DNA of 32,686 bases from Bacteroidota bacterium (GCA_021815365.1 JAKAGZ010000030.1:1-32686); one strand, 5' to 3'; shown: positions 1-8,886, numbered from the stretch's first letter. Notes: generated by a model from the sequence alone, not told the origin. Program-made: numbers and translations.

Positions 1-449
1 GCTACGCCTGAATCCGAAACAGAATTCTGATTTCCTTTTTCAGCAATTTTTTGAAGATATGGCAAAGCCTGTCTGCAAGTATCAATTACCTCTGAAGGAA
101 CAACAGCCGCCGCGAATGTTGCCTCTTCTATTTTTTCTGCTCTGAGTTTTTTCTGTTCATCGGTTTCTTTTGGTAATTTAATAGCTTCCATTACCTTATC
201 GAAAGCATAATTATCTTTTGCAGCAAGCTCGATGAAGCAATCGTTTAAGCTTTCCAATTTTGATTTTATCACCTTCATTTCCTCTTCAGCTTCTGCATAT
301 TTCTTTTTCCCGATTGTTAAATTGCAAACCATAATTCCAAGGCTGCAGGCGATCGAACCGCTGAAGGCTGATACATTTCCTCCGCCCGGAGTCGGTGAAG
401 CGGATGATAATTCTTCTAAATAATTTTTTATTGATTTTGTAAGTTCCAT
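1..449 (-). CDS. fchA: Formimidoyltetrahydrofolate cyclodeaminase (3' end outside window)
   Basis: Partial gene reading from an ATG at 447-449 off the left edge; about 149 codons are visible. It should convert 5-formimidoyl-THF to 5,10-methenyl-THF plus ammonia in the cytoplasm, the step after formimino transfer in histidine breakdown. The family signature is near the N-terminus: SASPTPGGG followed by a glycine/alanine/serine-rich helix (NVSAFSGSIACSLG), then the alanine-rich EEATFAAAVVP segment. A good Shine-Dalgarno (AGGTG, 5 nt before the ATG) fixes the start. It lies 36 bp downstream of ftcD on the same strand, so it probably belongs to the hutI-ftcD operon. In animals the two activities are fused; here they are separate genes. 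Family identification is firm; the missing C-terminus is unseen. Confidence 0.9.
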   Translation of the reverse strand, partial: MELTKSIKNYLEELSSASPTPGGGNVSAFSGSIACSLGIMVCNLTIGKKKYAEAEEEMKVIKSKLESLNDCFIELAAKDNYAFDKVMEAIKLPKETDEQKKLRAEKIEEATFAAAVVPSEVIDTCRQALPYLQKIAEKGNQNSVSDSGV

Positions 450-485
450 TTTTCACCTGCATATTTTTGTGAGCGTTTCAAATAT

Positions 486-1508
486 TTATTCCTTTATCAT
501 GTAGTCAATCACTTTTTTATTTTTGTCGAATTTATTCAAAGAGCTTAATCCCAATTTTTCAATTGCAAGATCAACCAGTGTATGTTCATCTGTCGTTTTA
601 TTATCTGAATAAAATTTCCCGGCTTGCAGTAAAGCTTCAAGAGGAACAAGACCTACGATTTCGCTGCCGTCAACTTCAACACCAAGCTTTGCTGCTTCTT
701 TTTTTACCTCTTCGAAAGCAATGTGAATCGGTGTAACTTCAAAGTTAGTGAGATTCATCGAAACCTGGGTTATATTATATTTATCAAGAGAAACTCCCAT
801 CGCCTTCACTTCTTTTAATCTTCCGGGTATTCTTACGTTCTGACCATCAATCTTTATTGCTTTCCCTTCGGCATCGCGTTTGATCGTTCCTGATTCTCTT
901 AATGCTTCAGCAATTTCTTTAGCATATTTAACATCGTTTGATTTTATATTTACATTATATGCGATCAGAAAAAATCTTGCGCCGGTTACAAGCGCTCCCA
1001 GCTTTGGATTAAATACAGGGCTGCCAAAATCCGGTTTCCATTCGGCATCTTTTAATTTATCTTCTAACCCTTCATATTCGCCTTTCCGGATATTACTGAG
1101 ACTTTTTCTTTGCGGCTTTTTTGCGGCTGCTTCATAAAGGTAAACTGGAACATTTAATTCTTTTGCAATTATTTCACCAAATCTTTCAGAAATTTTTACA
1201 CACTCGTTCATCGTAACATTTTTAACCGGTACGAAAGGGACTACGTCAATTGCACCTATCCTCGGATGTTCTCCGATGTGTGTCTGCATATTAATTTCAT
1301 TTGCTGCAGCTTTGCAGGCATTTATGGCGCCTTCAAGAATTCCGTTTTCATCACCTGCCATCGTAACAACCACTCTGTTATAATCCGGGTCGGGTTCAAG
1401 ATTTAAAAATTTTACTCCTTCGGTACTTTTGATAGCATCAATAATTGCCTGAAATGTTTCCTCGTTTTTACCTTCACTGAAGTTTGGAACGCATTCAATA
1501 ATTTTCAA
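486..1508 (-). CDS. ftcD: Glutamate formimidoyltransferase
   Basis: 340 aa, close to the usual size of bacterial glutamate formiminotransferases. It transfers the formimino group of N-formimino-L-glutamate to tetrahydrofolate, releasing glutamate, in the cytoplasm. Seen: the N-terminal ECVPNFSEG signature, the GEHPRIGAIDVVPFVP core with its folate/substrate-binding histidine and arginine, and the RKGEYEGLEDKL and MNLTNFEVTPIH segments of the C-terminal half. The start is TTG, overlapping the hutI stop by 4 bp (TTGA), preceded by a strong GGAGG with about 7 nt spacing; no ATG fits as well. This implies translational coupling with hutI. The cyclodeaminase gene follows directly, so the three genes complete imidazolonepropionate to glutamate plus methenyl-THF. 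Confidence 0.95.
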   Translation of the reverse strand: MKIIECVPNFSEGKNEETFQAIIDAIKSTEGVKFLNLEPDPDYNRVVVTMAGDENGILEGAINACKAAANEINMQTHIGEHPRIGAIDVVPFVPVKNVTMNECVKISERFGEIIAKELNVPVYLYEAAAKKPQRKSLSNIRKGEYEGLEDKLKDAEWKPDFGSPVFNPKLGALVTGARFFLIAYNVNIKSNDVKYAKEIAEALRESGTIKRDAEGKAIKIDGQNVRIPGRLKEVKAMGVSLDKYNITQVSMNLTNFEVTPIHIAFEEVKKEAAKLGVEVDGSEIVGLVPLEALLQAGKFYSDNKTTDEHTLVDLAIEKLGLSSLNKFDKNKKVIDYMIKE

Positions 1509-2770
1509 TTCTTACCTCCCAATCTTGTTGGCTCTGAATAAATAACATTCCCGTTTTTAATTGTCATATAGTTTAAATTTTTTCCGATGCTGTAAACAAT
1601 ATCTGAAAAATCATTTGTATTGAAAACGGCAAGGTCTGCTCTTTTCCCAATTTCGATGCTGCCCCTGTCTTCACTCAGGTTCAGGGCTTTTGCCGAATTT
1701 ATAGTCACTGCTGAAATTGTTTCCTCAACAGTCATATTCATTTTTAATGCTGCGAGGCTCATTATAAAAGCCAAGCCCGATATATGTGAGGAACCAGGAT
1801 TAAAATCAGTAGCAAGAGCAACGATTGCATTGCTGTCGATTAATTTTCTTGCAGGCGCATAATCGTAATTAAGGAAAAAAGAAACACCCGGCAGAAGAAC
1901 AGCCACCGTGTTGCTTCCGGTAAGTTTGCCGAGATCTTGTTGTTTCAGTACCTCAAGGTGATCAACGCTTACAGCATTGTATTTCAAAGCAGCATCGATC
2001 CCGCCTATCGAATTAAATTGTTCTGTGTGTAATTTTATTCCTAAACCTAAGCCTGCAGCCTTTGAAAAAATTTTGTCAATTTCATTTGCAGAGAATGCAG
2101 TCTTCTCGCAAAACCCGTCGCAGAATTCAGCAAGATTATTTTCTGCAATATAAGGAAGCATTTTCTCTACAATTAAATCAACATAACCTTTATGATCATT
2201 CTTAAATTCTTTTGGGAAAGTATGTGCCCCTAAGAATGTGGGGATAATATCAATTTTAAAAATTGTATTTAAGTAATTAATTACTTTTAAGAGCTTGATT
2301 TCATTTTCAAAATCAAGACCATACCCGCTTTTTATTTCTAAAGTTGTAACACCCTGTGAAATAAAATTTTCAACCCGCGGTCTGCAGATATTAACAAGTT
2401 CATCGAAGCTTAAATTTCTTACTGCGTTTACTGTAGTATTGATGCCCCCGCCGGCTTTTGCGATTTCTTCGTAGTGTATTCCTCTTAACATCTGTCTGAA
2501 TTCATCCGAGCGTGAACCTGCAAAAGCAGTGTGCGTATGGCATTCAGTAAAGCCGGGCAAAATTATTTTGTCTTTAACATCTAAAATTTCATCAGGAAAA
2601 ATTTTTTTTACAGAAGCATCGGGAATGAAATCTTTAATTAAATTATTTTCTATCAGCAAAGAATGACCGGTGACTACTGATAAATCGTTCATCTCCGTTC
2701 CTCTTTTTATATTTTTACCTTTGGTATCAACAGTCACAATCTGAGAAGGATGGAGAAAAAGTTTTATCAT
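1505..2770 (-). CDS. hutI: Imidazolonepropionase
   Basis: 421 aa, the usual length for HutI, an amidohydrolase that opens 4-imidazolone-5-propanoate to N-formimino-L-glutamate, the third step of histidine degradation. The metal-binding HxH is in GFTECHTHTAFAG (H78, H80), followed by further family marks: LEIKSGYGL, FLGAHTFPKE, KLHTEQF, SVDHLE and the late metal aspartate in ATDFNPGSS. It starts at ATG 2768-2770, 18 bp after a SPOR lipoprotein gene and overlapping ftcD by 4 bp. hutH and hutU are not in the window and could lie beyond its left edge or elsewhere. Function is assigned with high confidence from motifs, length and context. Confidence 0.96.
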   Translation of the reverse strand: MIKLFLHPSQIVTVDTKGKNIKRGTEMNDLSVVTGHSLLIENNLIKDFIPDASVKKIFPDEILDVKDKIILPGFTECHTHTAFAGSRSDEFRQMLRGIHYEEIAKAGGGINTTVNAVRNLSFDELVNICRPRVENFISQGVTTLEIKSGYGLDFENEIKLLKVINYLNTIFKIDIIPTFLGAHTFPKEFKNDHKGYVDLIVEKMLPYIAENNLAEFCDGFCEKTAFSANEIDKIFSKAAGLGLGIKLHTEQFNSIGGIDAALKYNAVSVDHLEVLKQQDLGKLTGSNTVAVLLPGVSFFLNYDYAPARKLIDSNAIVALATDFNPGSSHISGLAFIMSLAALKMNMTVEETISAVTINSAKALNLSEDRGSIEIGKRADLAVFNTNDFSDIVYSIGKNLNYMTIKNGNVIYSEPTRLGGKN

Positions 2771-2788
2771 CTCTAAGGCTGGATTCTT

Positions 2789-3319
2789 TTATTTATATAT
2801 ATTTATTTTTTCACTTACGACGCGTGCCTCGCTGTAACCGAGCTGATTTAATTTAAACCTCAGATCACGCGCCGATGAAATATCGGTAAGATCACCTATC
2901 TCAACTCTGTAGAATGGCGGGTCGAATATAATGTAAATCTGTTTCTGATTTGTTTTAGTAAAGAGTTCGCTTCTCAGGCTTTCTGCTTCGTCCAGTTTTT
3001 CAGTAGATGATACCCTTACTCTGTAACCATTCACTGTACTTACAACAGTTTTATTACCGCTGTTTATTCCGCCGCTGTTACTGTAGTCATACCAGGCTTC
3101 AATACTTTCTTTTGTAACAGGCTTCGTTTTTTGTTTTATCTCAATTTTTGTTTTATAGGGTGTAATATCAAAATCTTCAGGTATTTTAATTTCCTTTTTG
3201 TTCTCTCCGTTTTTCCCCGCATTGTCATTATAACGTGATCCGGTGGAGGAGCCGCAGCCGGATATTAACAGGATGAGACAGGTACCTGCTAAATATTTAA
3301 AAGTTTGTAACGTTTTCAT
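2789..3319 (-). CDS. SPOR-domain lipoprotein
   Basis: 176 aa. The N-terminus is a lipoprotein signal (TCLILLISGC, lipidated Cys22), so the protein is expected at a membrane facing the periplasm. A low-complexity lysine-rich linker of about 70 residues follows, then a C-terminal SPOR-type domain (about 95-172) with GYRVRVSSTEKLDEAESLR, YIIFDPPFYRVEIGDL and RFKLNQLGYSEARVV. SPOR domains bind denuded peptidoglycan glycan strands, often at division sites. It is the first gene of the hutI-ftcD cluster with an 18 bp gap, though its role is probably unrelated to histidine breakdown; co-transcription is inferred from spacing only. The start ATG is the only one ahead of the signal peptide. Confidence 0.8.
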   Translation of the reverse strand: MKTLQTFKYLAGTCLILLISGCGSSTGSRYNDNAGKNGENKKEIKIPEDFDITPYKTKIEIKQKTKPVTKESIEAWYDYSNSGGINSGNKTVVSTVNGYRVRVSSTEKLDEAESLRSELFTKTNQKQIYIIFDPPFYRVEIGDLTDISSARDLRFKLNQLGYSEARVVSEKINIYK

Positions 3320-3529
3320 TTTAAAAATCGAATTTAACTTATGTTAAGATAAATAAATCTACAAAAAGTAACAGCTAAATAAACAGTAAAAATGAAGCCA
3401 GGTATGAGTTCTATAAGGCAAATTACAGCTCCTGAATACTGGGCTTAGCAGTTCTGGGTTAAAGTTTTCTTTGAGAAAAGGCATATTTTTCGTAACTTAC
3501 AACATTGATTAAAAAAAATTTCTACCCAA

Positions 3530-5023
3530 ATGTCATCCAGGAAATATAAAATTCTTTTTGTAACCTCTGAAGTAGTGCCTTTTGTAAAGACAGGAGGTTT
3601 AGCAGATGTTTCTGCTGCTTTGCCTCAGATGCTTTCAGAAATGGGGCACGAAGTAAGGATTGTTGTTCCCAAATACGGGGCTGTGGACGAAAGAAAATTT
3701 AAGATACACGAGGTCGTCAGGCTGAAAGACATCCTGATCAGAATAGGAGAGAGAGATGTTGTCTTCTCTCTGAAATCCTGTTTTTTACCCGGACAAAAAG
3801 TAAAAGTTCAGATTTATTTTCTCGATAATCATGAATATTTCGGAAGCAGAAACAGTTTGTACGTTGATCCGATGACAGGGAAAGATTACCCGGATAATGA
3901 TGAAAGATTTATTTTACTCGCTAATGCTGTTCTCGAATTAATTTCGAAGCTGGGGTGGATACCAGATATTATTCACTGCAACGACTGGCAGTGCGGGCTG
4001 ATACCTGCATATCTTAAAACTGTTCTTAAAGATGACCCACAGTTCTCAAAATTTAAGACTCTGTTTACTATCCATAATATTGCTTACCAGGGTGAATTCC
4101 CAAGGACCTCTTTTAAAAAGTTAGGATTACCTGAAGAGTTGAATTCTGAAAAAGGAATTTTAAATAATGGTAAAATCAATTTTATGAAGAGCGGACTGAT
4201 TTTTGCCGATGTTATTAATACTGTCAGCGAAACTTACGCAAATGAGATCAGGACAGATGATAATTACGGAGCGGGTTTAAAAAATGTCCTTGCAAAAAGA
4301 AAAAATGATTTATATGGTATTGTAAACGGGATTGACACAAGGATATGGAATCCTGAGAAGGACAAGCTGCTGCCGAAAAAATATTCTATCAAAAATATTG
4401 AAAGCAAGGCACTGAACAAAAAAGAATTAACAGAAAAGTTTGGTTTTACATACGATGAAAAAATTCCTGTTATTGGAGTTATATCCAGGCTTTATGATTC
4501 GAAGGGAGTGGATCTTATCAGTGATGCTCTGCCTTCGTTAATGAAGTTAAACATTCAAATGGTGCTGCTCGGAACGGGCGATAAAAAATATCACGCAATA
4601 TTTGAAAAGACTGCTAAAAAGTATCCCGATAAGTTTGCCTGCTATTTGGGTTTCAACGATGAGCTTGCACATTTGATTGAAGGCGGTGCTGACATTTTCC
4701 TTATGCCTTCACGGCAGGAGCCTTGCGGGCTTAACCAGATGTACAGCTTAATGTATGGTACTGTACCTGTTGTGAGGGAAACAGGCGGCTTGGCTGATAC
4801 TGTTAAAGTTTATAACGAAAAAAATACAGATGGCAACGGCTTTATGTTCAAAAAATATAACACTGAAGAAATGATCAAAGAGATCAAAAGGGCTCTTAAA
4901 ATTTTTCAGGATAAAGAGGAATGGACCAAGATTATAAAGAACGGAATGAAATCTGATTTTAGCTGGAACTCTTCTGCCAAAAAGTATGTGGAATTGTACA
5001 AAACTGTTGTTAATAATATTTGA
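3530..5023 (+). CDS. glgA: Glycogen (starch) synthase, GT5 family
   Basis: 497 aa, slightly longer than E. coli GlgA (477). It elongates alpha-1,4-glucan from ADP-glucose in the cytoplasm. N-terminal Rossmann domain: VTSEVVPFVKTGGLADV with the ADP-glucose-binding KTGGL (K20-L24); then NDWQCGLIPAYL, TIHNIAYQGEFP and VNGIDTRIWNP. C-terminal Rossmann domain: IGVISRLYDSKGVDL and the donor-site loop FLMPSRQEPCGLNQMYSL followed by TGGLADTV. The ATG at 3530 gives the correct N-terminus; there is little Shine-Dalgarno before it, as is common in Bacteroidota. It is the first gene of a plus-strand cluster and its stop (TGA) is shared with the next gene's start (TGATG). The 210 bp upstream is the divergent promoter region with the SPOR/hut genes. 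Confidence 0.96.
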   Translation: MSSRKYKILFVTSEVVPFVKTGGLADVSAALPQMLSEMGHEVRIVVPKYGAVDERKFKIHEVVRLKDILIRIGERDVVFSLKSCFLPGQKVKVQIYFLDNHEYFGSRNSLYVDPMTGKDYPDNDERFILLANAVLELISKLGWIPDIIHCNDWQCGLIPAYLKTVLKDDPQFSKFKTLFTIHNIAYQGEFPRTSFKKLGLPEELNSEKGILNNGKINFMKSGLIFADVINTVSETYANEIRTDDNYGAGLKNVLAKRKNDLYGIVNGIDTRIWNPEKDKLLPKKYSIKNIESKALNKKELTEKFGFTYDEKIPVIGVISRLYDSKGVDLISDALPSLMKLNIQMVLLGTGDKKYHAIFEKTAKKYPDKFACYLGFNDELAHLIEGGADIFLMPSRQEPCGLNQMYSLMYGTVPVVRETGGLADTVKVYNEKNTDGNGFMFKKYNTEEMIKEIKRALKIFQDKEEWTKIIKNGMKSDFSWNSSAKKYVELYKTVVNNI

Positions 5024-5598
5024 TGTTTAGCCCCGGAGTTTTTTTAGATAGAGACGGGACATTAAACGAGGACCCCGGTTACCTTGGCGACCCTGATTCA
5101 TTAAAGCTTTTCCCGGGAACGGGCGAAGCACTTTCTATTCTGAAAAACAAGCTCAATTTCAAACTGATTGTGATCTCTAATCAATCAGGGATAGCACGCG
5201 GAATTTTAACGGATGAAATGGTCAGGGCTGTGAATAATAAGGTAAATGAATTATTAGCTGTTGACAAAGTGAGTATAGATGCATTTTATTACTGCCCGTT
5301 TCACCCTGATTTCAGCAGCAGTGAAGAGTGTTCCTGCCGGAAACCTTCTCCGCAGATGGTATTACAGGCAGCAAAAGATTTCAATATTGAACTGAGCAGT
5401 TCTTATTTTGTAGGTGATTCTGTTAGTGATATAGAATGCGGGAAAAATGCCGGATTAAAAACGATACTTGTAAAAACAGGATATGGCTCCGAAAGCATTT
5501 CTATATTGAAAAAAGAAAATAATTTTCCAACTTTTACAGCCCAGAATATTTTAGAAGCATGTAAGATCATTCAACAAGATTTTAGCGGAGAAAAATAA
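5023..5598 (+). CDS. gmhB: HAD-family heptose bisphosphate phosphatase (GmhB-like)
   Basis: 191 aa from the ATG at 5023; an in-frame TTG three bases earlier is possible but the ATG forms a TGATG junction with glgA. HAD motifs are complete: FLDRDGTLNED (D9, D11), VISNQSGIARG, the lysine in CSCRKPSP, and FVGDSVSDIECGKNAGL. The CPFHPD...CSCRKP loop is the Cys/His zinc-binding insertion typical of GmhB and the HisB phosphatase domain, although the histidine is one position later than in E. coli GmhB. The likely reaction is removal of a phosphate from D-glycero-D-manno-heptose 1,7-bisphosphate for LPS core or surface glycan synthesis. A HisB-type histidinol phosphatase is the main alternative; no histidine biosynthesis genes are nearby. 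Confidence 0.85.
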   Translation: MFSPGVFLDRDGTLNEDPGYLGDPDSLKLFPGTGEALSILKNKLNFKLIVISNQSGIARGILTDEMVRAVNNKVNELLAVDKVSIDAFYYCPFHPDFSSSEECSCRKPSPQMVLQAAKDFNIELSSSYFVGDSVSDIECGKNAGLKTILVKTGYGSESISILKKENNFPTFTAQNILEACKIIQQDFSGEK

Positions 5599-6810
5599 TT
5601 GCCACTTCGAAGATTGTACTTTTTGATTACAGCTGTATTTGCCGTTATGTTTTATTCCTGCAAAGAAGCTCCCAGAAATTTTGATTCTAATTTGTTAGGT
5701 CCCGATCAGGTCAATTTAATAAATACGGATTCATACACTGCCGGATTTTCACAAACATCTAATTCATTCAAGACTGTTATTGCAACGGGAGCTTCCAACA
5801 GGCTTCTACTCGGAGATTTTAAAACCTCAGGTGGTGCTCAACAAGAAGCATCAATCCTTATTCAGTTCAATTTCTCCACGCTTCCTGATTCAATAAAAAA
5901 TGATCTGAAAAATAATCAGGCAACTATTGTTGATAGCTGGGTCCTTCTCACTAAAACTTATGCTTTCGGTGATACGCTTAAGAAGATATTAAATTTCGGT
6001 GCATACAAAATCAACTCGGCGTGGACTTCCGCCGGTTTTACTTCCGATAGTTTAAATGGAAATTTTTCTTATAACAGCGCTGAAGACCTAAGTTCTCAAA
6101 AAGCTTTCGTTACTGATTCGACTCAGTTATACAGATTTCATCTTAAAGCTTCATCTGTTAATGATGAAATAAAAAATTATATAAATAACGTTCCTGACTA
6201 CGGAATATATCTGAAGCCGGCAGCGGGTAATAATGTCGTTTGGGGATTCGGAGCAATTGCTTTAAATTCTGTCACACAGCCGGCATTACAAATCGTTATA
6301 AACAAGACAGGCGTATACACTGATACCGTGGGTTTCAATGGATTAAATAATGTAAGTGTTCTTACCGGAAACTTACCAACTGCTGCGGGAGATTTTATTC
6401 TCCAGCCAAGGCTGGTCAGTCAGGCAAAAATTTGGTTTGATGTTTCCTCTTTACCTTCTGATGCGATAATTAATCAGGCTAAAATAATCCTTACACCAGA
6501 TACACTAAATACAGTAAGGGGTACTGATTATAGCCCGAACTTTCTGGCATTTAATATTGCAGATAGTACTTCTAAACTTATAGATTCAACTTTCAATTCC
6601 AGCAGCATAACATTAACGAACTCGTCAACTTTTGAAGGTGTGATCACTGCTTATGTTCAAAAGTGGGTTACTACAAAAAACAACCAGGGCATTCTAATTA
6701 CACCAAGGGATGGTCTTACCGGTATGGATATCTTTGCATTCAGAGGAAGTAACGCATCAGACGCTGCACTGAGACCACGGTTAAAAATATTGTACACAAC
6801 AAAGAAATAG
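5599..6810 (+). CDS. Surface lipoprotein with two tandem jelly-roll-like domains
   Basis: 403 aa, starting at a TTG immediately after the gmhB stop with GGAG 8-9 nt upstream; the next in-frame ATG would cut into the signal peptide. N-terminus: hydrophobic helix ending MFYSC, a Bacteroidota-style lipobox (Cys21). The rest is beta-rich, serine/threonine/asparagine-rich and appears to contain two related domains. Both have an ILIQF/KIWFDVSSLP strand pair, an 'x-D-x-W' or 'VTTKNNQGILITP' segment and an ending in which a basic or proline pair leads into a hydrophobic strand (RPRLKILYTT). This pattern resembles DNRLRE/CBM96-like modules of extracellular bacterial proteins; that is inference. It lies 1 bp from an outer-membrane protein gene, suggesting that the two products act together at the surface. 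Confidence 0.6.
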   Translation: MPLRRLYFLITAVFAVMFYSCKEAPRNFDSNLLGPDQVNLINTDSYTAGFSQTSNSFKTVIATGASNRLLLGDFKTSGGAQQEASILIQFNFSTLPDSIKNDLKNNQATIVDSWVLLTKTYAFGDTLKKILNFGAYKINSAWTSAGFTSDSLNGNFSYNSAEDLSSQKAFVTDSTQLYRFHLKASSVNDEIKNYINNVPDYGIYLKPAAGNNVVWGFGAIALNSVTQPALQIVINKTGVYTDTVGFNGLNNVSVLTGNLPTAAGDFILQPRLVSQAKIWFDVSSLPSDAIINQAKIILTPDTLNTVRGTDYSPNFLAFNIADSTSKLIDSTFNSSSITLTNSSTFEGVITAYVQKWVTTKNNQGILITPRDGLTGMDIFAFRGSNASDAALRPRLKILYTTKK

Positions 6811-6811
6811 T

Positions 6812-8068
6812 ATGAAATTATTTTTAAAATTATCTTTTATATTAACTCTTGCATTGTTTGAGGGCAATATTTTCCCTCAAAGCAGTTCCAGCTATTCCAG
6901 GATTGGTTTGGGCGATATGGTTTATACTTTTAGCTCAAGAAGAACAGGCTTAGGAGAGTTAGGTGTATCTGTCACTGATGCTGAGTTTATCAGCCTGCTT
7001 AATCCTGCAAGCCTGACTGGTTTACGCTCCACAAGAACAGAATTTGATATGGCGTATAATGGTTTATATCTATCCAACAACAATGCAAGCTCATACAGTG
7101 CTAGCACAGATTTTTACGGAGCTGTATTAGCCATTCCTATCAGCACAACAAACGGTATTACTTTATCATTCGGGCTTCTTCCTTATTCGAATGTAAGTTA
7201 TCGTGAGGAGAATTCATATACTTCATCAGGCTCAATTCCGTATAATTATAATGTCTCTTATGAAGGTAAGGGAGGCTTGTCGAAAATTTTTATTGCTTCA
7301 TCATATAAATTTCCATTCGATCTGAGCGTTGGCGCTACAGTAGATTACTATCTTGGAAATTTAGATTATATTTCTACTGTTACATTTCCTAATGATGCAT
7401 CATTACAAACAGCCAAATATACAACGAGGTACAGACCGCGTGGATTCAGCAGCACACTCGGTTTGATCTCTCCTGATTTTTCTAAAATATTCGGCTCAGA
7501 AAAAATTTCTGATTTCAGGTTAGGTGCCGTATTAACTTTTAGTACTAATCTGAAGACCGACACGTCGCTGATAATTTCTTCTTCTGCCAGCGGTGATACA
7601 CTTAGTAATTCATCAGTTAATATGTTCATTCCATACAGGTTTGCGGCAGGAGCCAGCTTTATTTTAAGCAATAAATATTTATTTACTCTTGATTATTTAG
7701 TTCAGCCCTGGAGTCAATATTCCCTGAATGGAAATACCTCGTCTTATTTAAGGAACAGTTCAAAGTTCAGTGCAGGGTTTGAATACAAACCGGAAAAGCA
7801 GGTCGGTCAATCATTCTGGGATGAGATTATCTGGCGACTCGGGCTAAGCTATGAGCAAACTCAGTATAAAGTTAACGGGCAGGGGATAAATGAATATTCG
7901 GTAATGGGTGGTTTGTCTATACCCTTGAGCTATCAAAATACTTTGGATTTTGGACTTCAATATGCTGTAAGAGGGACTAAAGATTTCAATCTCTTGCAGG
8001 AAAAAATTATCAGGCTTACAGCAGGCATAAGTCTCGGTGAGCTTTGGTTTATTAGAAGCGAGCATTAA
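6812..8068 (+). CDS. Outer-membrane beta-barrel protein
   Basis: 418 aa with an N-terminal signal peptide (KLFLKLSFILTLALFEGNIF, cleavage near residue 22). The mature part begins SSYSRIGLGDM and LGELGVSVTDAEFISLLNP, then alternates short amphipathic strands rich in Tyr, Ser and Gly (such as GLYLSNNN, LGNLDYIST, RFAAGASFILS, KFSAGFEYKP). This is typical of the FadL/PorV-like barrels of Bacteroidota, where the N-terminal 'LNPASL' motif is common. Transport substrate or partner cannot be read from the sequence. It is the last gene of the glgA cluster, 1 bp after the lipoprotein gene. Its stop lies 40 bp before the first attC-like site, which marks the edge of the cassette array. Confidence 0.75.
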   Translation: MKLFLKLSFILTLALFEGNIFPQSSSSYSRIGLGDMVYTFSSRRTGLGELGVSVTDAEFISLLNPASLTGLRSTRTEFDMAYNGLYLSNNNASSYSASTDFYGAVLAIPISTTNGITLSFGLLPYSNVSYREENSYTSSGSIPYNYNVSYEGKGGLSKIFIASSYKFPFDLSVGATVDYYLGNLDYISTVTFPNDASLQTAKYTTRYRPRGFSSTLGLISPDFSKIFGSEKISDFRLGAVLTFSTNLKTDTSLIISSSASGDTLSNSSVNMFIPYRFAAGASFILSNKYLFTLDYLVQPWSQYSLNGNTSSYLRNSSKFSAGFEYKPEKQVGQSFWDEIIWRLGLSYEQTQYKVNGQGINEYSVMGGLSIPLSYQNTLDFGLQYAVRGTKDFNLLQEKIIRLTAGISLGELWFIRSEH

Positions 8069-8107
8069 AAGATAAGTTTGATTTTTATTCTGATGTGATG
8101 CTGTAGC

Positions 8108-8291
8108 ACCTAACGGTGTGCTTTTCACCCGTCCCCCCGAACAGCAATGCCGAATAGGGCAACTACTTTTTAATTACTATAAAATTTTCTTAGAACCAGC
8201 TACCTTGAGCAAGACTGCCGAAACGGAACAACAAAGCCAAAAATTACGAAAATGCCGAATGCGAAAACGGCGTCCGCTTGATTGGTTATAC
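8108..8291 (-). other. attC-like site A (184 bp)
   Basis: On the minus strand it starts with GTATAAC (8291-8285) and ends with GTTAGGT (8114-8108), fitting the R'' and R' boxes with one mismatch in the first. The interior contains TTCGGCATTGCTGTTCGG, nearly the same as in site B. It also has a longer stretch (GGCAACTACTTT, later ACCTTGAGCAA) that aligns with site C. It lies 13 bp after the stop of the toxin gene. At 184 bp it is longer than classical attC sites. The GCACCTAACGGTGTGC end could itself form a small hairpin followed by TTTT, possibly serving the outer-membrane protein gene as a weak terminator. Confidence 0.55.
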
Positions 8292-8303
8292 CGTTTTATA
8301 TTT

Positions 8304-8582
8304 TTAGTAAGCGTCTTTCCTAAAATCCACTGATAAAATATAAATCATTTTTTCAGTCTCATCTATCACATAAAATAATCTAAACTTACCAATTCTGTAA
8401 CGCCATGTTTCTGGTTTGTAACCAACTAATTTTTTTATATTGTTTCCGTAATGCGGTTCTTCTCTTAGTATCGGATAAATATATTGCAAAAGCTTTTTCT
8501 TAATGAAGGATTTTTCTTGGTTAGCTAACTTGTCAAGATTCTTTAGAAATTCATTAGTTTCAAAGATATTGTAATTATGCAA
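8304..8582 (-). CDS. RelE/ParE-superfamily toxin
   Basis: 92 aa, a normal length for the RelE/ParE fold. Seen: N-terminal helices with basic residues (FLKNLDKLANQEKSFIKKKL), then the beta-sheet signature WRYRIGKFRLFYVIDE followed by IYILSVDFRKDAY. RelE-type members cleave mRNA on the ribosome and ParE-type members poison gyrase; the sequence alone does not settle which applies. The start is a TTG inside the antitoxin's last codons (8 bp overlap), and there is no ATG in the N-terminal region, so expression should be coupled to and limited by antitoxin translation. It is encoded downstream of its antitoxin and 13 bp before attC-like site A. Confidence 0.88.
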   Translation of the reverse strand: MHNYNIFETNEFLKNLDKLANQEKSFIKKKLLQYIYPILREEPHYGNNIKKLVGYKPETWRYRIGKFRLFYVIDETEKMIYILSVDFRKDAY

Positions 8583-8817
8583 CTATCTTACCCTTTTTTG
8601 ACTTCATATCGGCAAGACCACGTTTTATACTTTTATTGAGTTCCTTATTATTTCGTATTTCTTCCATTTCAAATTCATCTACATAAACATTATGCTCAAC
8701 AAATCTTTTAACAGCAGTCTCAATGAAATTTGAAATTGGTCTATTATCTCTATCAGCTAATTTTCTATAAACCTTATAGCTCTCATCACTTAATCGAAGG
8801 GTTATTGTTTTGGACAT
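8575..8817 (-). CDS. Ribbon-helix-helix antitoxin (CopG/ParD-like)
   Basis: 80 aa. The N-terminus KTITLRLSDESYKVYRKLAD is a typical ribbon-helix-helix strand and first helix that would bind the operator as a dimer. The acidic/basic C-terminal tail (after EFEMEEIRNN) should wrap the toxin. The start chosen is ATG 8815-8817, because AGGTGA lies about 6 nt upstream; a GTG start 9 bp earlier would use part of that Shine-Dalgarno. The toxin gene overlaps its 3' end by 8 bp. It probably represses its own promoter, a candidate of which is annotated at 8855-8886. As the first gene of cassette 1 it carries its own promoter, as TA cassettes usually do. Confidence 0.85.
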   Translation of the reverse strand: MSKTITLRLSDESYKVYRKLADRDNRPISNFIETAVKRFVEHNVYVDEFEMEEIRNNKELNKSIKRGLADMKSKKGKIVA

Positions 8818-8854
8818 TAAAATCACCTATGAATGTTTATCATTTCTTTGCATT

Positions 8855-8886
8855 CAAATGTATTCATATCCTTAAACAATTTCAAT
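8855..8886 (-). promoter_or_regulatory. Candidate promoter of the toxin-antitoxin cassette
   Basis: Reading the minus strand, ATTG (8886-8883) is followed after 20 nt by TACATTTG (8862-8855). This matches the Bacteroidota -33 TTTG / -7 TANNTTTG pattern except for the first base. The -7 box lies 37 bp before the antitoxin ATG and inside the cassette, 20 bp from its recombination boundary. The same 20 nt spacing is seen before glyA. Confidence 0.45.

Noticed and set aside
7366-7671. Antisense ORF within the outer-membrane protein gene, and other long opposite-frame ORFs in glgA, tatC, ribBA, tyrS and nuo genes.
   Set aside because: They lie fully inside well-supported genes and show no recognised motif or ribosome binding site.
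8118-8333. 71-codon plus-strand ORF.
   Set aside because: It lies within attC-like site A and overlaps the 3' end of the toxin gene; composition is not protein-like.
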